Assembly (NCBI RefSeq): GCF_022921115.1
Contig: NZ_CP095075.1
Location: 372,001-436,000, forward strand
Direction: 5' to 3'
DNA: 64,000 nt
Source of the DNA: Halobacillus amylolyticus
GTDB taxonomy: Bacteria > Bacillota > Bacilli > Bacillales > Halobacillaceae
Shown in pieces: positions 1 to 9,972 of this stretch. Each line of letters begins with the position of its first letter. Position 1 is the stretch's first letter. The notes under the pieces are model-generated. The model made no database searches, was not told the DNA's origin, and saw only the letters and a list, made by a program, of their open reading frames with translations. The translations under genes and the position numbers were made by a program.

Positions 1-118
1 GACGCAACTCTGGAGAGTGTTTACGATAGGTAAACCACCCAAGAAGCAAGCGGACGAAAACGTCATTGTGTACGTTTTTAAAAACGCCAAACTTTCTGGT
101 GAAACGGACAGAGACTCC
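1..118 (+). promoter_or_regulatory. Glycine riboswitch (3' aptamer, partial at left edge)
   Basis: The first ~118 bases look like the last aptamer of a glycine riboswitch. An opening CTCTGGAGAG arm (9-18), a core resembling CACC-AAG-GCAAG (36-51), and a closing segment with TTTCTGG, then GAAACGGACAGAG (93-113), match the family layout. It stands directly before an intrinsic terminator and the glycine-cleavage genes, which is the classic location of this riboswitch in Bacillaceae. A first aptamer, if present, lies left of the window. By family precedent glycine binding prevents termination and turns the operon on. Confidence 0.85.
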
Positions 119-145
119 CGATAAAGCGGTAGAGTCTCTTTTTTT
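110..145 (+). terminator. Riboswitch-controlled terminator before gcvT
   Basis: AGAGACTC (110-117) pairs perfectly with GAGTCTCT (132-139), followed by a run of T to 145. The left arm overlaps the end of the aptamer, so aptamer folding and terminator folding can compete. This is the expression platform of the glycine switch. Confidence 0.9.
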
Positions 146-176
146 ATGCTTAATTAGATCTTATAGGAGTGATAGG

Positions 177-1277
177 ATGACTGAATTGAAGCGTACCCCC
201 CTTTTTTCTGAGTATAAGAGGTTAGAAGCGAAAACGATTGATTTTGGAGGATGGGATTTGCCTGTCCATTTTTCAAGTATTAAAAAGGAGCATGAAGCGA
301 CTCGTACAAAGGCAGGCCTTTTTGATGTTTCCCATATGGGAGAGGTCACGGTAAAAGGAAAAGACAGTCTTGACTATTTACAAGGGATGTTAACCAACGA
401 TGTGTCAAAGCTTGAGCCGGGAAAAGCACAATATACGATTATGTGCTATGAAGATGGTGGCACGGTGGACGATTTAATTGTTTACATGTTAGCTACAGAT
501 TATTATCTTCTTGTCATCAATGCAGCAAATCGTGATAAGGATGTGCAGTGGCTTAAGGATCATCAAAAAGGAGAAGTGACCATCACAGATGTCTCTGATG
601 ATTACGTTCAACTTGCACTTCAGGGGCCACAGGCAGAACAGGCATTGCAGCAACTGACAACTGCAGATCTGTCTTCGATTAAATTTTTCCGTTTCTTGCA
701 GGATGTTTCGTTCAGCGGTGTTGAAGATAAGGCCATCGTTTCACGTACCGGTTATACAGGTGAAGATGGCTTTGAAATTTATCTTCCTGCTGCATCAGGT
801 CCGGCCCTGTGGCGGGCAATTTTATCTGAAGGTGAAGCTTTCGGGGTGCAGCCAATTGGGCTGGGTGCTCGTGATACGCTGCGTTTTGAAGCTAACTTGG
901 CATTATATGGCCAAGAACTCAGTTCTGAAATCACGCCAATTGAAGCAGGACTTTCTTTTGCTGTGCGAGTGAAGAAAGATGCAGATTTTATTGGTAAAGA
1001 AGTACTGAAAAAGCAAAAAGAAGAGGGAACAGCACGCAAGCTAGTCGGTATTGAAATGATCGACAAAGGCATCCCGCGTACCCATTATGAAATATTAGAT
1101 GGTGAGAAGTCGATTGGATTTGTCACAACGGGGACACAATCACCGACACTAGGAAAGAATGTCGGTCTTGCTCTGCTGGATAGTGAATATACAGACGAGG
1201 GGACAGAAGTCACTGTTGTAGTACGTAAACGTAAGTTGCAAGCAAAAGTTGTCAAAACACCTTTTTATAAACGATAA
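177..1277 (+). CDS. gcvT: Aminomethyltransferase, glycine cleavage T protein
   Basis: T protein of the cytoplasmic glycine cleavage system. It transfers the methylene group from aminomethyl-lipoyl H protein to tetrahydrofolate and releases ammonia. The 366-residue product has the usual family length, beginning [14 protein letters not shown] and carrying the folate-domain signature DVSHMGEV. An open frame extends upstream to 66, but it runs through the riboswitch terminator. The ATG at 177 sits behind TAGGAGTG and is the better start. It is first in the gcvT-gcvPA-gcvPB operon, 18 bp before gcvPA, under glycine riboswitch control. Confidence 0.97.
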   Translation: MTELKRTPLFSEYKRLEAKTIDFGGWDLPVHFSSIKKEHEATRTKAGLFDVSHMGEVTVKGKDSLDYLQGMLTNDVSKLEPGKAQYTIMCYEDGGTVDDLIVYMLATDYYLLVINAANRDKDVQWLKDHQKGEVTITDVSDDYVQLALQGPQAEQALQQLTTADLSSIKFFRFLQDVSFSGVEDKAIVSRTGYTGEDGFEIYLPAASGPALWRAILSEGEAFGVQPIGLGARDTLRFEANLALYGQELSSEITPIEAGLSFAVRVKKDADFIGKEVLKKQKEEGTARKLVGIEMIDKGIPRTHYEILDGEKSIGFVTTGTQSPTLGKNVGLALLDSEYTDEGTEVTVVVRKRKLQAKVVKTPFYKR

Positions 1278-1295
1278 GAATGAGGGGGAAGAGTT

Positions 1296-2645
1296 ATGGA
1301 ATTCCGTTATTTACCGATGACTGAACGCGATAAACAACAGATGATGGAAACAGTTGGTGTCAAGTCAACAGACGAGCTGTTTGCAGATATACCTGAAAAT
1401 GTACGCTATAAAGGCGATTTAAATATCAAAGCTCCCAAAAACGAATTTGCACTTATGAAGGAACTCACACAGCTTGCTGGGCAAAATGTCAATCTGAAAT
1501 CACATACCTCATTTCTAGGGGCTGGTGTGTACGATCACTATATTCCTTCTATTGTCGATCACGTCATTTCAAGATCTGAATTTTATACAGCCTATACACC
1601 TTATCAGCCAGAGATCTCCCAAGGGGAGCTTCAGGCGATATTTGAATTTCAGACAATGATTTGTGAGCTTACAGGAATGGATGTGGCTAACTCATCCATG
1701 TATGACGGTGGAACAGCTCTTGCTGAAGCGGTTAACCTTTCGGCTGGACAAACGAAGAAGAAGAAAGTGCTCGTCTCAAAAGCGATCCACCCAGAGTCGA
1801 TGGCGGTTATCCATTCATACGTCAAAGGACCTGGGGTAGAGGTTGTTGAAATCGATCATAAAGATGGTGTAACAGACCTTGATCAATTAGAAAAAGAGTT
1901 GGATGAAGATACGGCTAGTGTAGTTGTACAATACCCTAACTTTTTCGGACAAGTAGAACCACTTCAGCAGGTGCGTTCTATTGTAGATACACAAAAGAAA
2001 GCAATGCTGATCACCTCAAGCAATCCATTATCCCTAGGATATCTCACGCCACCGGGTGAATTCGGGGCCGATATCGTTGTCGGGGATGCTCAAGTATTTG
2101 GAATCCCCGCCCAATACGGTGGACCTCATTGTGGTTATTTTGCTACAACCAAGAAACTTATGCGTAAAGTACCAGGGCGTTTAGTCGGCCAGACCAAGGA
2201 TGAAGAGGGCAGAAGAGGGTTCGTTTTAACACTGCAAGCTCGTGAGCAGCACATTCGTCGTGACAAGGCGACTTCAAATATCTGTTCAAATCAGGCGTTA
2301 AATGCGTTAGCTTCATCAGTAGCCATGTCATCCCTTGGGAAACAAGGATTAAGAAAAATGGCCTGGATGAACATGCAAAAGGCGGCGTACATGAAGCAGC
2401 AGCTAGAGTCTGCTGGATTTCCCATTGCTTATCAAGGAGCATTTTTTAATGAACTTGTCGTAAACATTGGCGATCATCTTGAAGAAGTAAATAAGAAGCT
2501 TTTACAAAAAGGAATCATTGGTGGGTACGATCTTGGAAAAAACTTCGACAATTTAGCAGGGCACATGCTTGTTGCAATTACAGAAATTCGTACGAAGGAA
2601 GAAATCGATCTTTTCGTTAAAGAACTGGGGGATATTCATGGCTAA
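1296..2645 (+). CDS. gcvPA: Glycine dehydrogenase (decarboxylating) subunit 1
   Basis: N-terminal half of the split P protein of glycine cleavage. With GcvPB it decarboxylates glycine using PLP and passes the aminomethyl group to lipoyl H protein. The 449-residue product starts [13 protein letters not shown] and keeps the conserved [10 protein letters not shown] and [10 protein letters not shown] stretches. The ribosome site GAGGGGGAAGAG precedes ATG 1296. Its 3' end overlaps the gcvPB start by 8 nt, implying translational coupling and equal synthesis of the two subunits. Confidence 0.97.
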   Translation: MEFRYLPMTERDKQQMMETVGVKSTDELFADIPENVRYKGDLNIKAPKNEFALMKELTQLAGQNVNLKSHTSFLGAGVYDHYIPSIVDHVISRSEFYTAYTPYQPEISQGELQAIFEFQTMICELTGMDVANSSMYDGGTALAEAVNLSAGQTKKKKVLVSKAIHPESMAVIHSYVKGPGVEVVEIDHKDGVTDLDQLEKELDEDTASVVVQYPNFFGQVEPLQQVRSIVDTQKKAMLITSSNPLSLGYLTPPGEFGADIVVGDAQVFGIPAQYGGPHCGYFATTKKLMRKVPGRLVGQTKDEEGRRGFVLTLQAREQHIRRDKATSNICSNQALNALASSVAMSSLGKQGLRKMAWMNMQKAAYMKQQLESAGFPIAYQGAFFNELVVNIGDHLEEVNKKLLQKGIIGGYDLGKNFDNLAGHMLVAITEIRTKEEIDLFVKELGDIHG

Positions 2646-4100
2646 TCAAGACTTTCCACTAATATTTGAATTGAGTCAAGAGAGTCGTACAGGCTTCAGC
2701 TTACCTGAGTTAGATGTGCCTGAAACGAATGTGGATGAGCAGTTAGGGGAGACCTACATTAGAAAAAATGAACCCGATCTGCCCGAGGTAAGCGAACTGC
2801 AGATCATGCGCCACTACACTGCGTTATCTAAGCGAAACCATGGAGTAGATTCTGGATTTTATCCATTAGGTTCATGTACGATGAAATATAATCCGAAAAT
2901 GAATGAAGATGTTGCTAGATTAGCCGGCTTCAGCCACATTCATCCATACCAAGCACCTGAGACCGTTCAGGGAGCCCTTGAACTACTGTATGATCTGCAA
3001 ACGACACTAGCTGAAATTACCGGTATGGATACAGTAACTTTACAGCCGGCAGCAGGCGCCCATGGGGAATGGACTGGCTTAATGATGATCCGTGCATTTC
3101 ATGAGGGAAATGGCGACTATGAACGAACTAAAGTCATTGTGCCGGATTCGGCTCACGGAACGAACCCAGCTTCAGCAACGGTAGCAGGGTTTGAAGCGGT
3201 TACAGTTAAAACAAATGAGCGAGGACTCGTTGATCTAGAAGATTTGAAGCGTGTAATCGATGAAAAAACAGCGGCCCTTATGCTTACAAACCCGAATACG
3301 CTCGGCTTATTTGAAGAGGACATTGAAGAGATGGCTGCGATCATCCATGAAGCAGGCGGGAAGCTGTACTATGATGGAGCGAATCTTAATGCCATTATGA
3401 GCTACGCCCGTCCTGGAGATATGGGCTTTGATGTCGTTCACCTTAATCTTCACAAAACATTTACAGGCCCACATGGTGGTGGGGGCCGGGATCAGGCCCT
3501 GTCGGTGTGACAGCAGAGTTTGAACCATTCCTGCCTAAGCCGATCTTAAAGAAACGTGATGACTCATTTGTATTTGAGGAGAATCGGCCACGATCAATCG
3601 GACGAGTGAAGCCTTATTATGGAAACTTCGGTATTAATGTTCGTGCTTACACGTATATCCGCACAATGGGAGCTGAAGGTTTAAGGAAAGTAAGTGAGTA
3701 TGCGGTGCTGAATGCAAATTATATGATGCGCAGACTTCAAGAAGAATACGAAGTACCGTTTGACCAGCATTGTAAACATGAATTTGTGTTGTCAGGTAAA
3801 CGACAGAAAAAACTCGGGGTGCGTACACTTGATATCGCTAAACGGTTGCTTGACTTTGGGTATCACCCACCAACTATCTACTTTCCAATCAACGTGGAGG
3901 AAGCTCTGATGGTTGAACCAACAGAAACAGAATCAAAAGAGACGCTTGATGCATTTGTTGATGCGATGATCCAAATTTCGCGTGAGGCTAAGGAGGACCC
4001 TGAGAAGGTTCAGGAGGCTCCTCATACAACGGTTGTCAGCCGGATGGATGAGACCACAGCTGCGAGAAAACCGATATTACGTTATATCAAAGAAGATTAA
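2638..4100 (+). CDS. gcvPB: Glycine dehydrogenase subunit 2 (single-base frame break near 3488)
   Basis: C-terminal half of the split P protein, holding the PLP lysine in [15 protein letters not shown]. The start ATG 2638 overlaps the gcvPA end. The first frame runs to about 3490 and then diverges. The rest of the protein ([11 protein letters not shown] onward to 4100) continues in the next frame. Adding one G to the five-G run at 3480-3484 restores the family sequence [12 protein letters not shown], giving ~487 residues. The break falls in a mononucleotide run and matches seven other such breaks in this window, so it is probably a sequence error and the gene is intact. Confidence 0.95.
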
Positions 4101-4103
4101 CAA

Positions 4104-4136
4104 AAAAGACGCTGCCTTTTTGAGCAGCGTCTTTCC
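4104..4136 (+). terminator. Terminator between convergent gcvPB and yqhL
   Basis: AAAGACGCTGC and GCAGCGTCTTT form an 11-bp stem around a T-rich loop, with T/C-rich sequence after it and A-rich sequence before it. It can stop transcription from both converging genes. Confidence 0.85.
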
Positions 4137-4137
4137 T

Positions 4138-4518
4138 TTACTTTTTAGTTTTAATTTTGCCTGTCCATTTTTTAAAGCCGCCTTTTAATTGATTAAGATC
4201 TGTGTACCCTTTCTTATTCAACATAAGTGCAGCTCTTGAGGAACGTGATCCATTTTGACAATAAAGATACACAGGCTTGTCTTTACGAATTTCAACTAAG
4301 CGATTTCTTAATTGTGATAGAGGAATATTTCGTGCACCTAAAATATGGCCGCCATCGAATTCTTTTGGTTCCCGTATATCAATTAATTGTGCCTTTCTAT
4401 ATCCTTGACGGAATTCATCCTCTGTTAATGTAGTCAATACTTTATTTGCCTTTATAAATCGGAACACGCCGAATGCAATTAAAAATACAACGGCACCTAA
4501 TAAAATCCAAAGTTCCAT
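4138..4518 (-). CDS. yqhL: Membrane-anchored rhodanese-like protein
   Basis: A 126-residue protein with one N-terminal membrane segment (about residues 4-22) followed by a single rhodanese domain. The active-site loop is YLYCQNGSRSSRA, whose cysteine would carry a persulfide, and IDIREPKEFDGGHI is the typical domain entry. It matches Bacillus YqhL in size and in position beside the gcv operon, convergent with gcvPB. The physiological sulfur acceptor is unknown. The catalytic domain is predicted to face the cytoplasm. Confidence 0.9.
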   Translation of the reverse strand: MELWILLGAVVFLIAFGVFRFIKANKVLTTLTEDEFRQGYRKAQLIDIREPKEFDGGHILGARNIPLSQLRNRLVEIRKDKPVYLYCQNGSRSSRAALMLNKKGYTDLNQLKGGFKKWTGKIKTKK

Positions 4519-4772
4519 TCTCTACATACCCCCTCTTCCCCTATCTATTATATGAGGGAATGCGTAGGTTTTCAAAGTATTTTTACAACACATGAAATGA
4601 AAATGAAAAATATGTAGATTCTGTTACCGGATTCAAGGCCTTAGTTTAGGCATTTTATACATGTGTGATGATGCAACAGATAAAAAAGTGAAAGAGTTAT
4701 AAAAAATCAGGGGTGTTCTCTTATTAGCTAAGTTTTTCTTTTGTTTTTGTAAAATTAGTAGATTGACAAAAT

Positions 4773-4801
4773 TGCTCGAAGTTGATCGAAACACAATATA
4801 T
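4773..4801 (+). promoter_or_regulatory. Candidate sigma-A promoter of nrdJ
   Basis: A consensus -35 TTGACA (4773-4778) is followed after 16-17 bp by an A/T-rich -10-like segment (AATATA/ATATAT, 4795-4801). The -10 overlaps the first NrdR-like box, so repressor binding would block polymerase. The 417-bp gap between yqhL and nrdJ otherwise shows no gene. Confidence 0.55.
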
Positions 4802-4838
4802 GGGTAGATTACTTAGAAATGAGTACAATATATTGATT
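4791..4838 (+). promoter_or_regulatory. Two NrdR-box-like sites upstream of nrdJ
   Basis: ACACAATATATGGGTA (4791-4806) and GTACAATATATTGATT (4823-4838) each resemble the partly palindromic NrdR box ACAC-ATATAT-GTGT. The box starts are 32 bp apart, about three helical turns, the spacing expected for tandem NrdR boxes. NrdR is the ATP/dATP-sensing repressor of ribonucleotide reductase genes. Its own gene is not in this window. Confidence 0.7.
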
Positions 4839-4935
4839 AACATTTTGTAAATGTGGTATGTTACCTATAGATATTAATTTAACAACACTATCAGCTTTGA
4901 ATAGGCAACATGAAAGTCGAAAAGGAGAGGTATAC

Positions 4936-7768
4936 ATGCAGACAACAACCACAGGCAGTACGCCAGCAAGATTAAATGTGGATCGGCTGAATGCGGATAT
5001 TCGCCAATTTGATCAAGTGCACGAAATAACACCAGATATGCACTTAACACATAGCGGAGTATCGCGGTTAGTAATGTTAGACCGCTATGCATTCAAAGAT
5101 ACAGAAAGGCTGACGTTGTCAGAAGGCGATTTCGTTGTTCTTACTGTTAAGGATGACCCGAAATTCCCTGCGCGAGGTTTTGGTTTTATTGAATCGATCG
5201 ATTGGGAACATCACAGGGCAAAAGTTAAAGTAGAGGAAGAGTTCATCAATGTGCTCGATAAAGAAGAAGAGCGCGAAACAGGTGTGATCACGAGAAATCT
5301 TGATACTATTGATAAACCACTAGAAGTCTTCTATGAACAGATTGCTTTAAGGAATGCAACTGGATTATCAGCCGTTGAAGTGGATGCCGAGAAGAGAGAG
5401 CAAAGCTTCAAGGCCTTTTATGAAGAGCTCTCGAACCTCAATTTTATTCCAGCGGGACGAGTTCTCTATGGAGCGGGGTCAAACACGGATGTGACCTATT
5501 TTAACTGTTACGTAATGCCTTATATTCAAGACTCTCGCGAAGGGATATCTGACCATCGTAAGCAGGTAATGGAAATCATGTCGCGCGGTGGTGGTGTCGG
5601 CACAAACGGTTCAACCCTAAGGCCCCGTAATACGCTGGCTAGGGGGTTAATGGCAAGTCGTCAGGTTCTGTATCCTGGTTAGATGATATTGCTAAGTTAA
5701 CTCATTTAGTTGAGCAAGGCGGATCAAGACGTGGGGCACAAATGATTATGTTATCAGATTGGCATCCTGACATCGTTGAATTCATCATTTCGAAAATGCA
5801 GAATCCACGTATTTTAAGATTTTTAATTGAAAATACCGAAGATGAACAAATTAAGGAACTGGCAGAAGAAAAACTAAAATTTACCCCGTTAACGGAAACG
5901 GAGAAAGACCTGTATCAAAGCGTAGTTAATTATAAAACCATGCCGGGTCAAGGTGGATTCACAGAAAGCAGCCTGCGCGAAGCAGAGGAAAAACTGCAAA
6001 CCGGCGGAACATACACCGTCCATAACCCCGAATTCTTAACAGGGGCGAACATATCTGTTTGTATTACAAAAGAATTTATGGAAGCAGTAGAAAACGACCA
6101 GGATTATCACCTGCGTTTCCCAGATGTGGAAGCCTACTCAAAAGAGGAAATGGCCATTTACAATGCAGAATGGCAGGAGAGTGGAGATGTACGTGAATGG
6201 GAAGCAAAAGGATTTGGTGTGAAAACATATCGCACAGTCAAAGCCGCAGAACTTTGGAAATTAATTAATATATGTGCGACGTACTCTGCTGAACCTGGTA
6301 TTTTCTTTATTGACAATGCCAATGAAAAAACAAACGCGAGTGCTTATGGTCAAAAGGTTGTAGCTACCAACCCATGTGGTAAAGTTGCTTAGTTTGCCTC
6401 ATGTAAATCATTGCGGAATGAAGCAGGGACCCTGAGACGGGAACCCGAACCGAAGGCCTTGTTTAACAACTTGGTCAGGGGCAACGCATAGATGGTGAAA
6501 CTAGTGGAGAACTAGAATATAATCCATCCACGAGGCCGCAAAACAACATGTTTATTAGAACGTTGTTAAAAGATATGCTGAACTAACAGAAATTCAACTG
6601 TTAGAACATAAGGATAAAAAGCCTTATGGGTAACAAATTGGAACAACCGTTAGCGCCTTTTTCTGTCTGTAATTTAGCAGCAGTAAACTTAGCTTCTGTT
6701 GCCGACAAGGAAGCGAAGAAAGTTAATTTTGACAAGTTGAGAAAAACAGTTGCGACAGGCGTACGCATGCAGGATAACGTTATCGATGCGACACCTTACT
6801 TCCTTGAAGAAAACAAGAAGCAGGCCTTGGGTGAGCGCCGTGTTGGTTTAGGTGTAATGGGGCTTCACGATTTGCTTATTTATTGTGAGACAGAGTATGG
6901 CTCTAAAGAGGGAAATAAACTCGTTGATGAAATCTTTGAAGTGATTGCAACAACGGCTTATCGTGAGTCCATTAATTTGGCGAAAGAAAAAGGCAGCTTC
7001 CCATTTCTACAAGGCGAGACCGAGGTGGAAACACAGCAGTTGAGACAACAGTTTGTTGAGACTGGTTATATGCGGGATATGCCTGAAGATATTCGTGAAG
7101 ATGTAATCAAATACGGAATCCGTAACTCTCACTTGTTAACTGTAGCCCCTACAGGTAGTACAGGAACGATGGTAGGTGTAAGTACAGGACTCGAGCCATA
7201 CTTCTCCTTCTCTTATTACAGAAGCGGGCGTCTTGGTAAGTTTATCGAAGTAAAAGCCGATATCGTTCAAGAATACTTGGACAAGCATCCTGACCAAGAC
7301 CCGGACAATCTCCCAGACTGGTTCGTTACAGCTATGACGATGGCTCCCGAAGCCCATGCGGATACACAGTGTGTGATCCAGCGCTGGGTAGACAGTTCGA
7401 TTTCAAAAACGGTGAACGCACCAAAAGGGTACACCGTTGAGCAAGTAGAACAAGTATATCAGCGTTTATATCATGGCGGGGCCAAAGGCGGCACGGTTTA
7501 TGTTGATGGAAGTCGTGATAGTCAAGTTCTGACGCTTAAAGCAGAAGAAAATGATTTTGACGGAGAACAGACCGAATTTGAATTTGATGAGGATAGGAAA
7601 CCACGTGTTGTTCTAATGGATACGGTCCATGAATTAGAAAAAACGAAGGTAACCATTGGATCAGAAGTTGGTGACACATGTCCGGTTTGCCGAAAAGGAA
7701 CCGTTGAGGACATCGGCGGCTGTAACACATGTACAAATTGTAATGCACAGTTGAAGTGTGGGTTATAA
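4936..7768 (+). CDS. nrdJ: Adenosylcobalamin-dependent (class II) ribonucleotide reductase, interrupted by a group I intron
   Basis: Reduces ribonucleotides to deoxyribonucleotides with a B12-derived radical, with no need for oxygen. ATG 4936 has the ribosome site AAAGGAGAGG. An upstream in-frame ATG at 4858 has none. Exon 1 carries TYFNCYVMP and GGGVGTNGSTLRPRNTLARG. One G appears to be missing in the five-G run at 5642-5646; restoring it gives GVNGKSSGSVSWLDD and joins the frame at 5742. A second interruption (6381-6640) is a self-splicing intron. After its removal the active-site motif reads NPCG-EQPLAPFSVCNL in frame. The C-terminus has a cysteine-rich tail (CPVC...CNTCTNC...CGL), typical of the disulfide relay. 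The spliced, corrected product is ~857 residues. Confidence 0.95.
6381..6640 (+). ncRNA. Group I intron in nrdJ (no homing endonuclease)
   Basis: A 260-nt insertion between GGT and GAA codons in phase 0. The 5' exon ends in T and the intron ends in G, as group I splicing requires. P1: exon CATGTGGT (6373-6380) pairs with internal guide GCCTCATG (6396-6403), with the U:G pair at the splice site. P3: TTGCGG (6411) with CCGCAA (6536). P7: CAACGCATA (6482-6490) with TATGCTG (6574-6580), preceded by AAAAGA. P7.1 is GATGG/CCATC and P7.2 is CTAGT/ACTAG, suggesting subgroup IA. P8: ACAAC/GTTGT. P9: CTAACAG/CTGTTAG. A last hairpin is ATAAGG/CCTTAT. No ORF fits inside. Unspliced mRNA meets a stop at 6390-6392. 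Confidence 0.93.
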
Positions 7769-7815
7769 AGCGAGAGTAAATGGCTTGACCATTTGGGCTG
7801 GATATATAAAGAGCA

Positions 7816-7850
7816 ACAGGCGATCAGCGGTGACTGGTCGTCTGTTTTTT
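7816..7850 (+). terminator. nrdJ terminator
   Basis: ACAGGCGATCAG (7816-7827) and CTGGTCGTCTGT (7834-7845) form a near-perfect stem with a short loop, followed by a T-run to 7850. Confidence 0.9.
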
Positions 7851-7939
7851 GTTGAGTAGGCTGCTTGTCAGAGAAAAGAAACTAGTGTATCATTTTTATG
7901 AAGCAACCTGCATAACACAGGCAATATTGGGGGTTTAAC

Positions 7940-8377
7940 ATGCCAACACCAAGCATGGAAGATTATATTGAACAAATTTATATCTTAATCGAAGATAAAG
8001 GATATGCACGAGTGTCTGACATTGCTGAAAACCTTCAAGTGCATCCATCCTCAGTAACTAAAATGGTTCAAAAATTAGATCGTGATCAATACTTAAACTA
8101 TGAAAAATATCGCGGACTTATTTTAACTCCAAAGGGGAAAAAAGTGGGGAAACGTTTGGTCTACCGTCACGACCTTCTCGAACAGTTTCTCGAAATCATT
8201 GGAGTGGATGATGATAAAATTTATGACGATGTGGAAGGAATTGAACATCATTTAAGTTGGGATTCAATTGACCGCATTGGAGATTTAGTTCAGTATTTTG
8301 AAGAAAACGTTGCCCGAGTTGAGGATCTTCGAGCTGTCCAACAGAAAAATGAAGAACAAAATAATGAACAAAAATGA
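7940..8377 (+). CDS. mntR: Manganese-dependent transcriptional repressor
   Basis: DtxR-family regulator that represses manganese uptake genes when Mn(II) is plentiful. The 145-residue product is nearly identical in layout to B. subtilis MntR (142 aa). It has an N-terminal winged helix with [16 protein letters not shown] as recognition region, then a dimerization/metal domain containing [18 protein letters not shown], whose Glu and His residues form the metal site, plus the N-terminal metal-site region [11 protein letters not shown]. Start ATG 7940 follows TTGGGGGTTT. It stands alone between the nrdJ terminator and its own long hairpin. Confidence 0.97.
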   Translation: MPTPSMEDYIEQIYILIEDKGYARVSDIAENLQVHPSSVTKMVQKLDRDQYLNYEKYRGLILTPKGKKVGKRLVYRHDLLEQFLEIIGVDDDKIYDDVEGIEHHLSWDSIDRIGDLVQYFEENVARVEDLRAVQQKNEEQNNEQK

Positions 8378-8418
8378 GACGCAGGTGGTTGCGTCTTTTT
8401 TGTTCATTATTTTGTTCT
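8353..8418 (+). terminator. Long hairpin terminator overlapping the end of mntR
   Basis: AGACGCA (8377-8383) and TGCGTCT (8390-8396) form the core with a T-run. The inverted repeat continues outward: AGAACAAAATAATGAAC (8353-8369) on the left matches GTTCATTATTTTGTTCT (8402-8418) on the right. This gives a stem of roughly 30 bp with a two-base bulge at the mntR stop codon. The outer left arm is coding (last residues of MntR). Confidence 0.85.
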
Positions 8419-8479
8419 ATCCGGCACTTTTCCCGTTTATATATGTAATAAGCGGGGTGATCGTATAAATATAGACGGG

Positions 8480-9352
8480 GTGTTTTCAGGCGGTGGTGTG
8501 AAAGCATTAGCATTTATTGGGGCTCTCGAAGTGTTGGATGAGAATGACTACCATTTTCGAAGAGTTGCAGGGACATCTGCCGGGGCGATTATAGCTTGCC
8601 TAATTGCTTCAGGGTATCAGGCTAAAGATCTAAAGAAGATCTTGTTCGATCTATCACTGGAAAAACTGACTGATGAACCGCTTCCTGAACGTATTTTCCC
8701 ATTTTCAAAGTGGCTTTTGCTCTATTTTCGTATGGGACTATATAAGGGCAACCGTTTAGAGAATATATTAGAGAAATGGCTTGAGCAAAAAGGAGTTCGT
8801 ACTTTCGCAGATCTACCCAGTGGAAGCTTGAAGGTGATCTGTTCTGACTTAACTTTAGGAAAGATGGTCGTCATTCCTGATGACCTGAAGGATTTGTACG
8901 GCATTGATCCAAGTACATTTTCAGTCGCCAAAGCAGCGCGAATAAGTGCAGGCCTGCCCTATTTTTTTATGCCTGTTAAGCTCCACGGAAAGAAGGGAAA
9001 GTCATTGCTAGTAGATGGGGGTGTTCTCAGTAATTTCCCCATATGGCTGTTTGAAAATGAGCATGGGAAGCGGAAACGGCCAATCCTCGGGATGCAGTTA
9101 AGCGACCCTCCCGATGAGCTGCCAGAGCAAAAAATTAAGAACGCCATACAAATGTTTCATGCCTTATTTCGAACTATGAAAAAAGCGCATGATGCCAGGT
9201 ATATATCTGAAGATACTAGTCGGGATGTCATCTTTATTCCGGTCAAAGGTATTGAGACAACTGACTTCCTTATGAATAACGAACAAAAGGAAAAATTAAT
9301 AAGTATTGGGAAAGAAAAAGCCGAACAATTTCTATGGCGTTGGAAAAAATAA
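8480..9352 (+). CDS. yqhO: Patatin-like phospholipase
   Basis: Patatin-family serine lipid acyl hydrolase. The oxyanion loop FSGGGVKAL is at the N-terminus, the nucleophile elbow AGTSAG follows ~25 residues later, and the catalytic aspartate is in VDGGVLSNFP. The 290-residue length fits YqhO. The first conventional start is GTG 8480, but the conserved N-terminus probably includes the preceding codons for N-I-D-G. An ATA codon at 8465, spaced behind GGGGTGAT, may be the true start or a mutated ATG. The substrate is unknown. It converges on yqhP. Confidence 0.88.
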   Translation: MFSGGGVKALAFIGALEVLDENDYHFRRVAGTSAGAIIACLIASGYQAKDLKKILFDLSLEKLTDEPLPERIFPFSKWLLLYFRMGLYKGNRLENILEKWLEQKGVRTFADLPSGSLKVICSDLTLGKMVVIPDDLKDLYGIDPSTFSVAKAARISAGLPYFFMPVKLHGKKGKSLLVDGGVLSNFPIWLFENEHGKRKRPILGMQLSDPPDELPEQKIKNAIQMFHALFRTMKKAHDARYISEDTSRDVIFIPVKGIETTDFLMNNEQKEKLISIGKEKAEQFLWRWKK

Positions 9353-9389
9353 AAAAAATCGAGCCGTCTAAAATGAGGCTCGATTTTTT
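9353..9389 (+). terminator. Bidirectional terminator between yqhO and yqhP
   Basis: AAAAAATCGAGCC (9353-9365) and GGCTCGATTTTTT (9377-9389) form a 13-bp stem with A-tract and T-tract ends, usable on both strands. The stem includes the stop codon of yqhP. Confidence 0.9.
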
Positions 9390-9769
9390 CCTTTGCTTTT
9401 ATTGCCTTCTATAACACGTAGATTAGGAGCGTTTTTGCGTTTTGGTTTCTTCTGCTTCGTGTTAGATGAAAATTTAGGTGTAGGTTTGGCTTTACTTTTA
9501 ACGGGAGCCGGGGATTTATACTTTTGTTTCGACTGTTTGACCGCTTGTTTATATTTTTTCATTTCGTTACTATTTCGGCCTGCACCTGCTCCGACCCGAT
9601 TACGAAGAAATAGGAAGTAAATGGCACCATATACTAGTACAGCGATCCCAATCATCATAATAATCGATGAAAGGAAGGACGAAGGATTTGTCACCATTTG
9701 ATACCCTACATAAAAAACAGCCAGGGTGATAAGCGTATACATAACAAGAGTACCCCAGTTTCTTGACAT
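9368..9769 (-). CDS. yqhP: YqhP-like small membrane protein
   Basis: A 133-residue protein with two hydrophobic segments (about residues 8-27 and 33-54) followed by a strongly basic, low-complexity tail rich in Lys, Ser and Pro, ending in NKSKGKNRASF. Size, topology and position match YqhP of B. subtilis. Function unknown. The start is ATG at 9769 with the ribosome site GAAGGAGGGAAC on the minus strand. The basic tail would lie in the cytoplasm and could bind nucleic acid or anionic lipid, but that is only a guess. Confidence 0.8.
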   Translation of the reverse strand: MSRNWGTLVMYTLITLAVFYVGYQMVTNPSSFLSSIIMMIGIAVLVYGAIYFLFLRNRVGAGAGRNSNEMKKYKQAVKQSKQKYKSPAPVKSKAKPTPKFSSNTKQKKPKRKNAPNLRVIEGNKSKGKNRASF

Positions 9770-9972
9770 TTTTAAAGTTCCCTCCTTCGCATTAGATTTT
9801 TTATAGGAAACACCTTACTATTGTGTATACCACCTATGTCTTTATTTTTATCATGTTCTAGCATCTTTTTAAGGAACATTAGACTTAGCCGTTCCTAGTT
9901 TCTTAGAGATTGTACCTGACTGTTAAATAATTTTAGATGCTTTACGCTATACCTATACTTGTTTGCCTATAT

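Noticed and set aside
3480..3520. Programmed frameshift in gcvPB
   Set aside because: No slippery heptamer with downstream structure, and seven other genes show the same single-G loss, pointing to sequence error.
6381..6640. Intein or nrdJ pseudogene
   Set aside because: The insertion contains in-frame stops and folds as a group I intron; exact removal restores the active-site motif.
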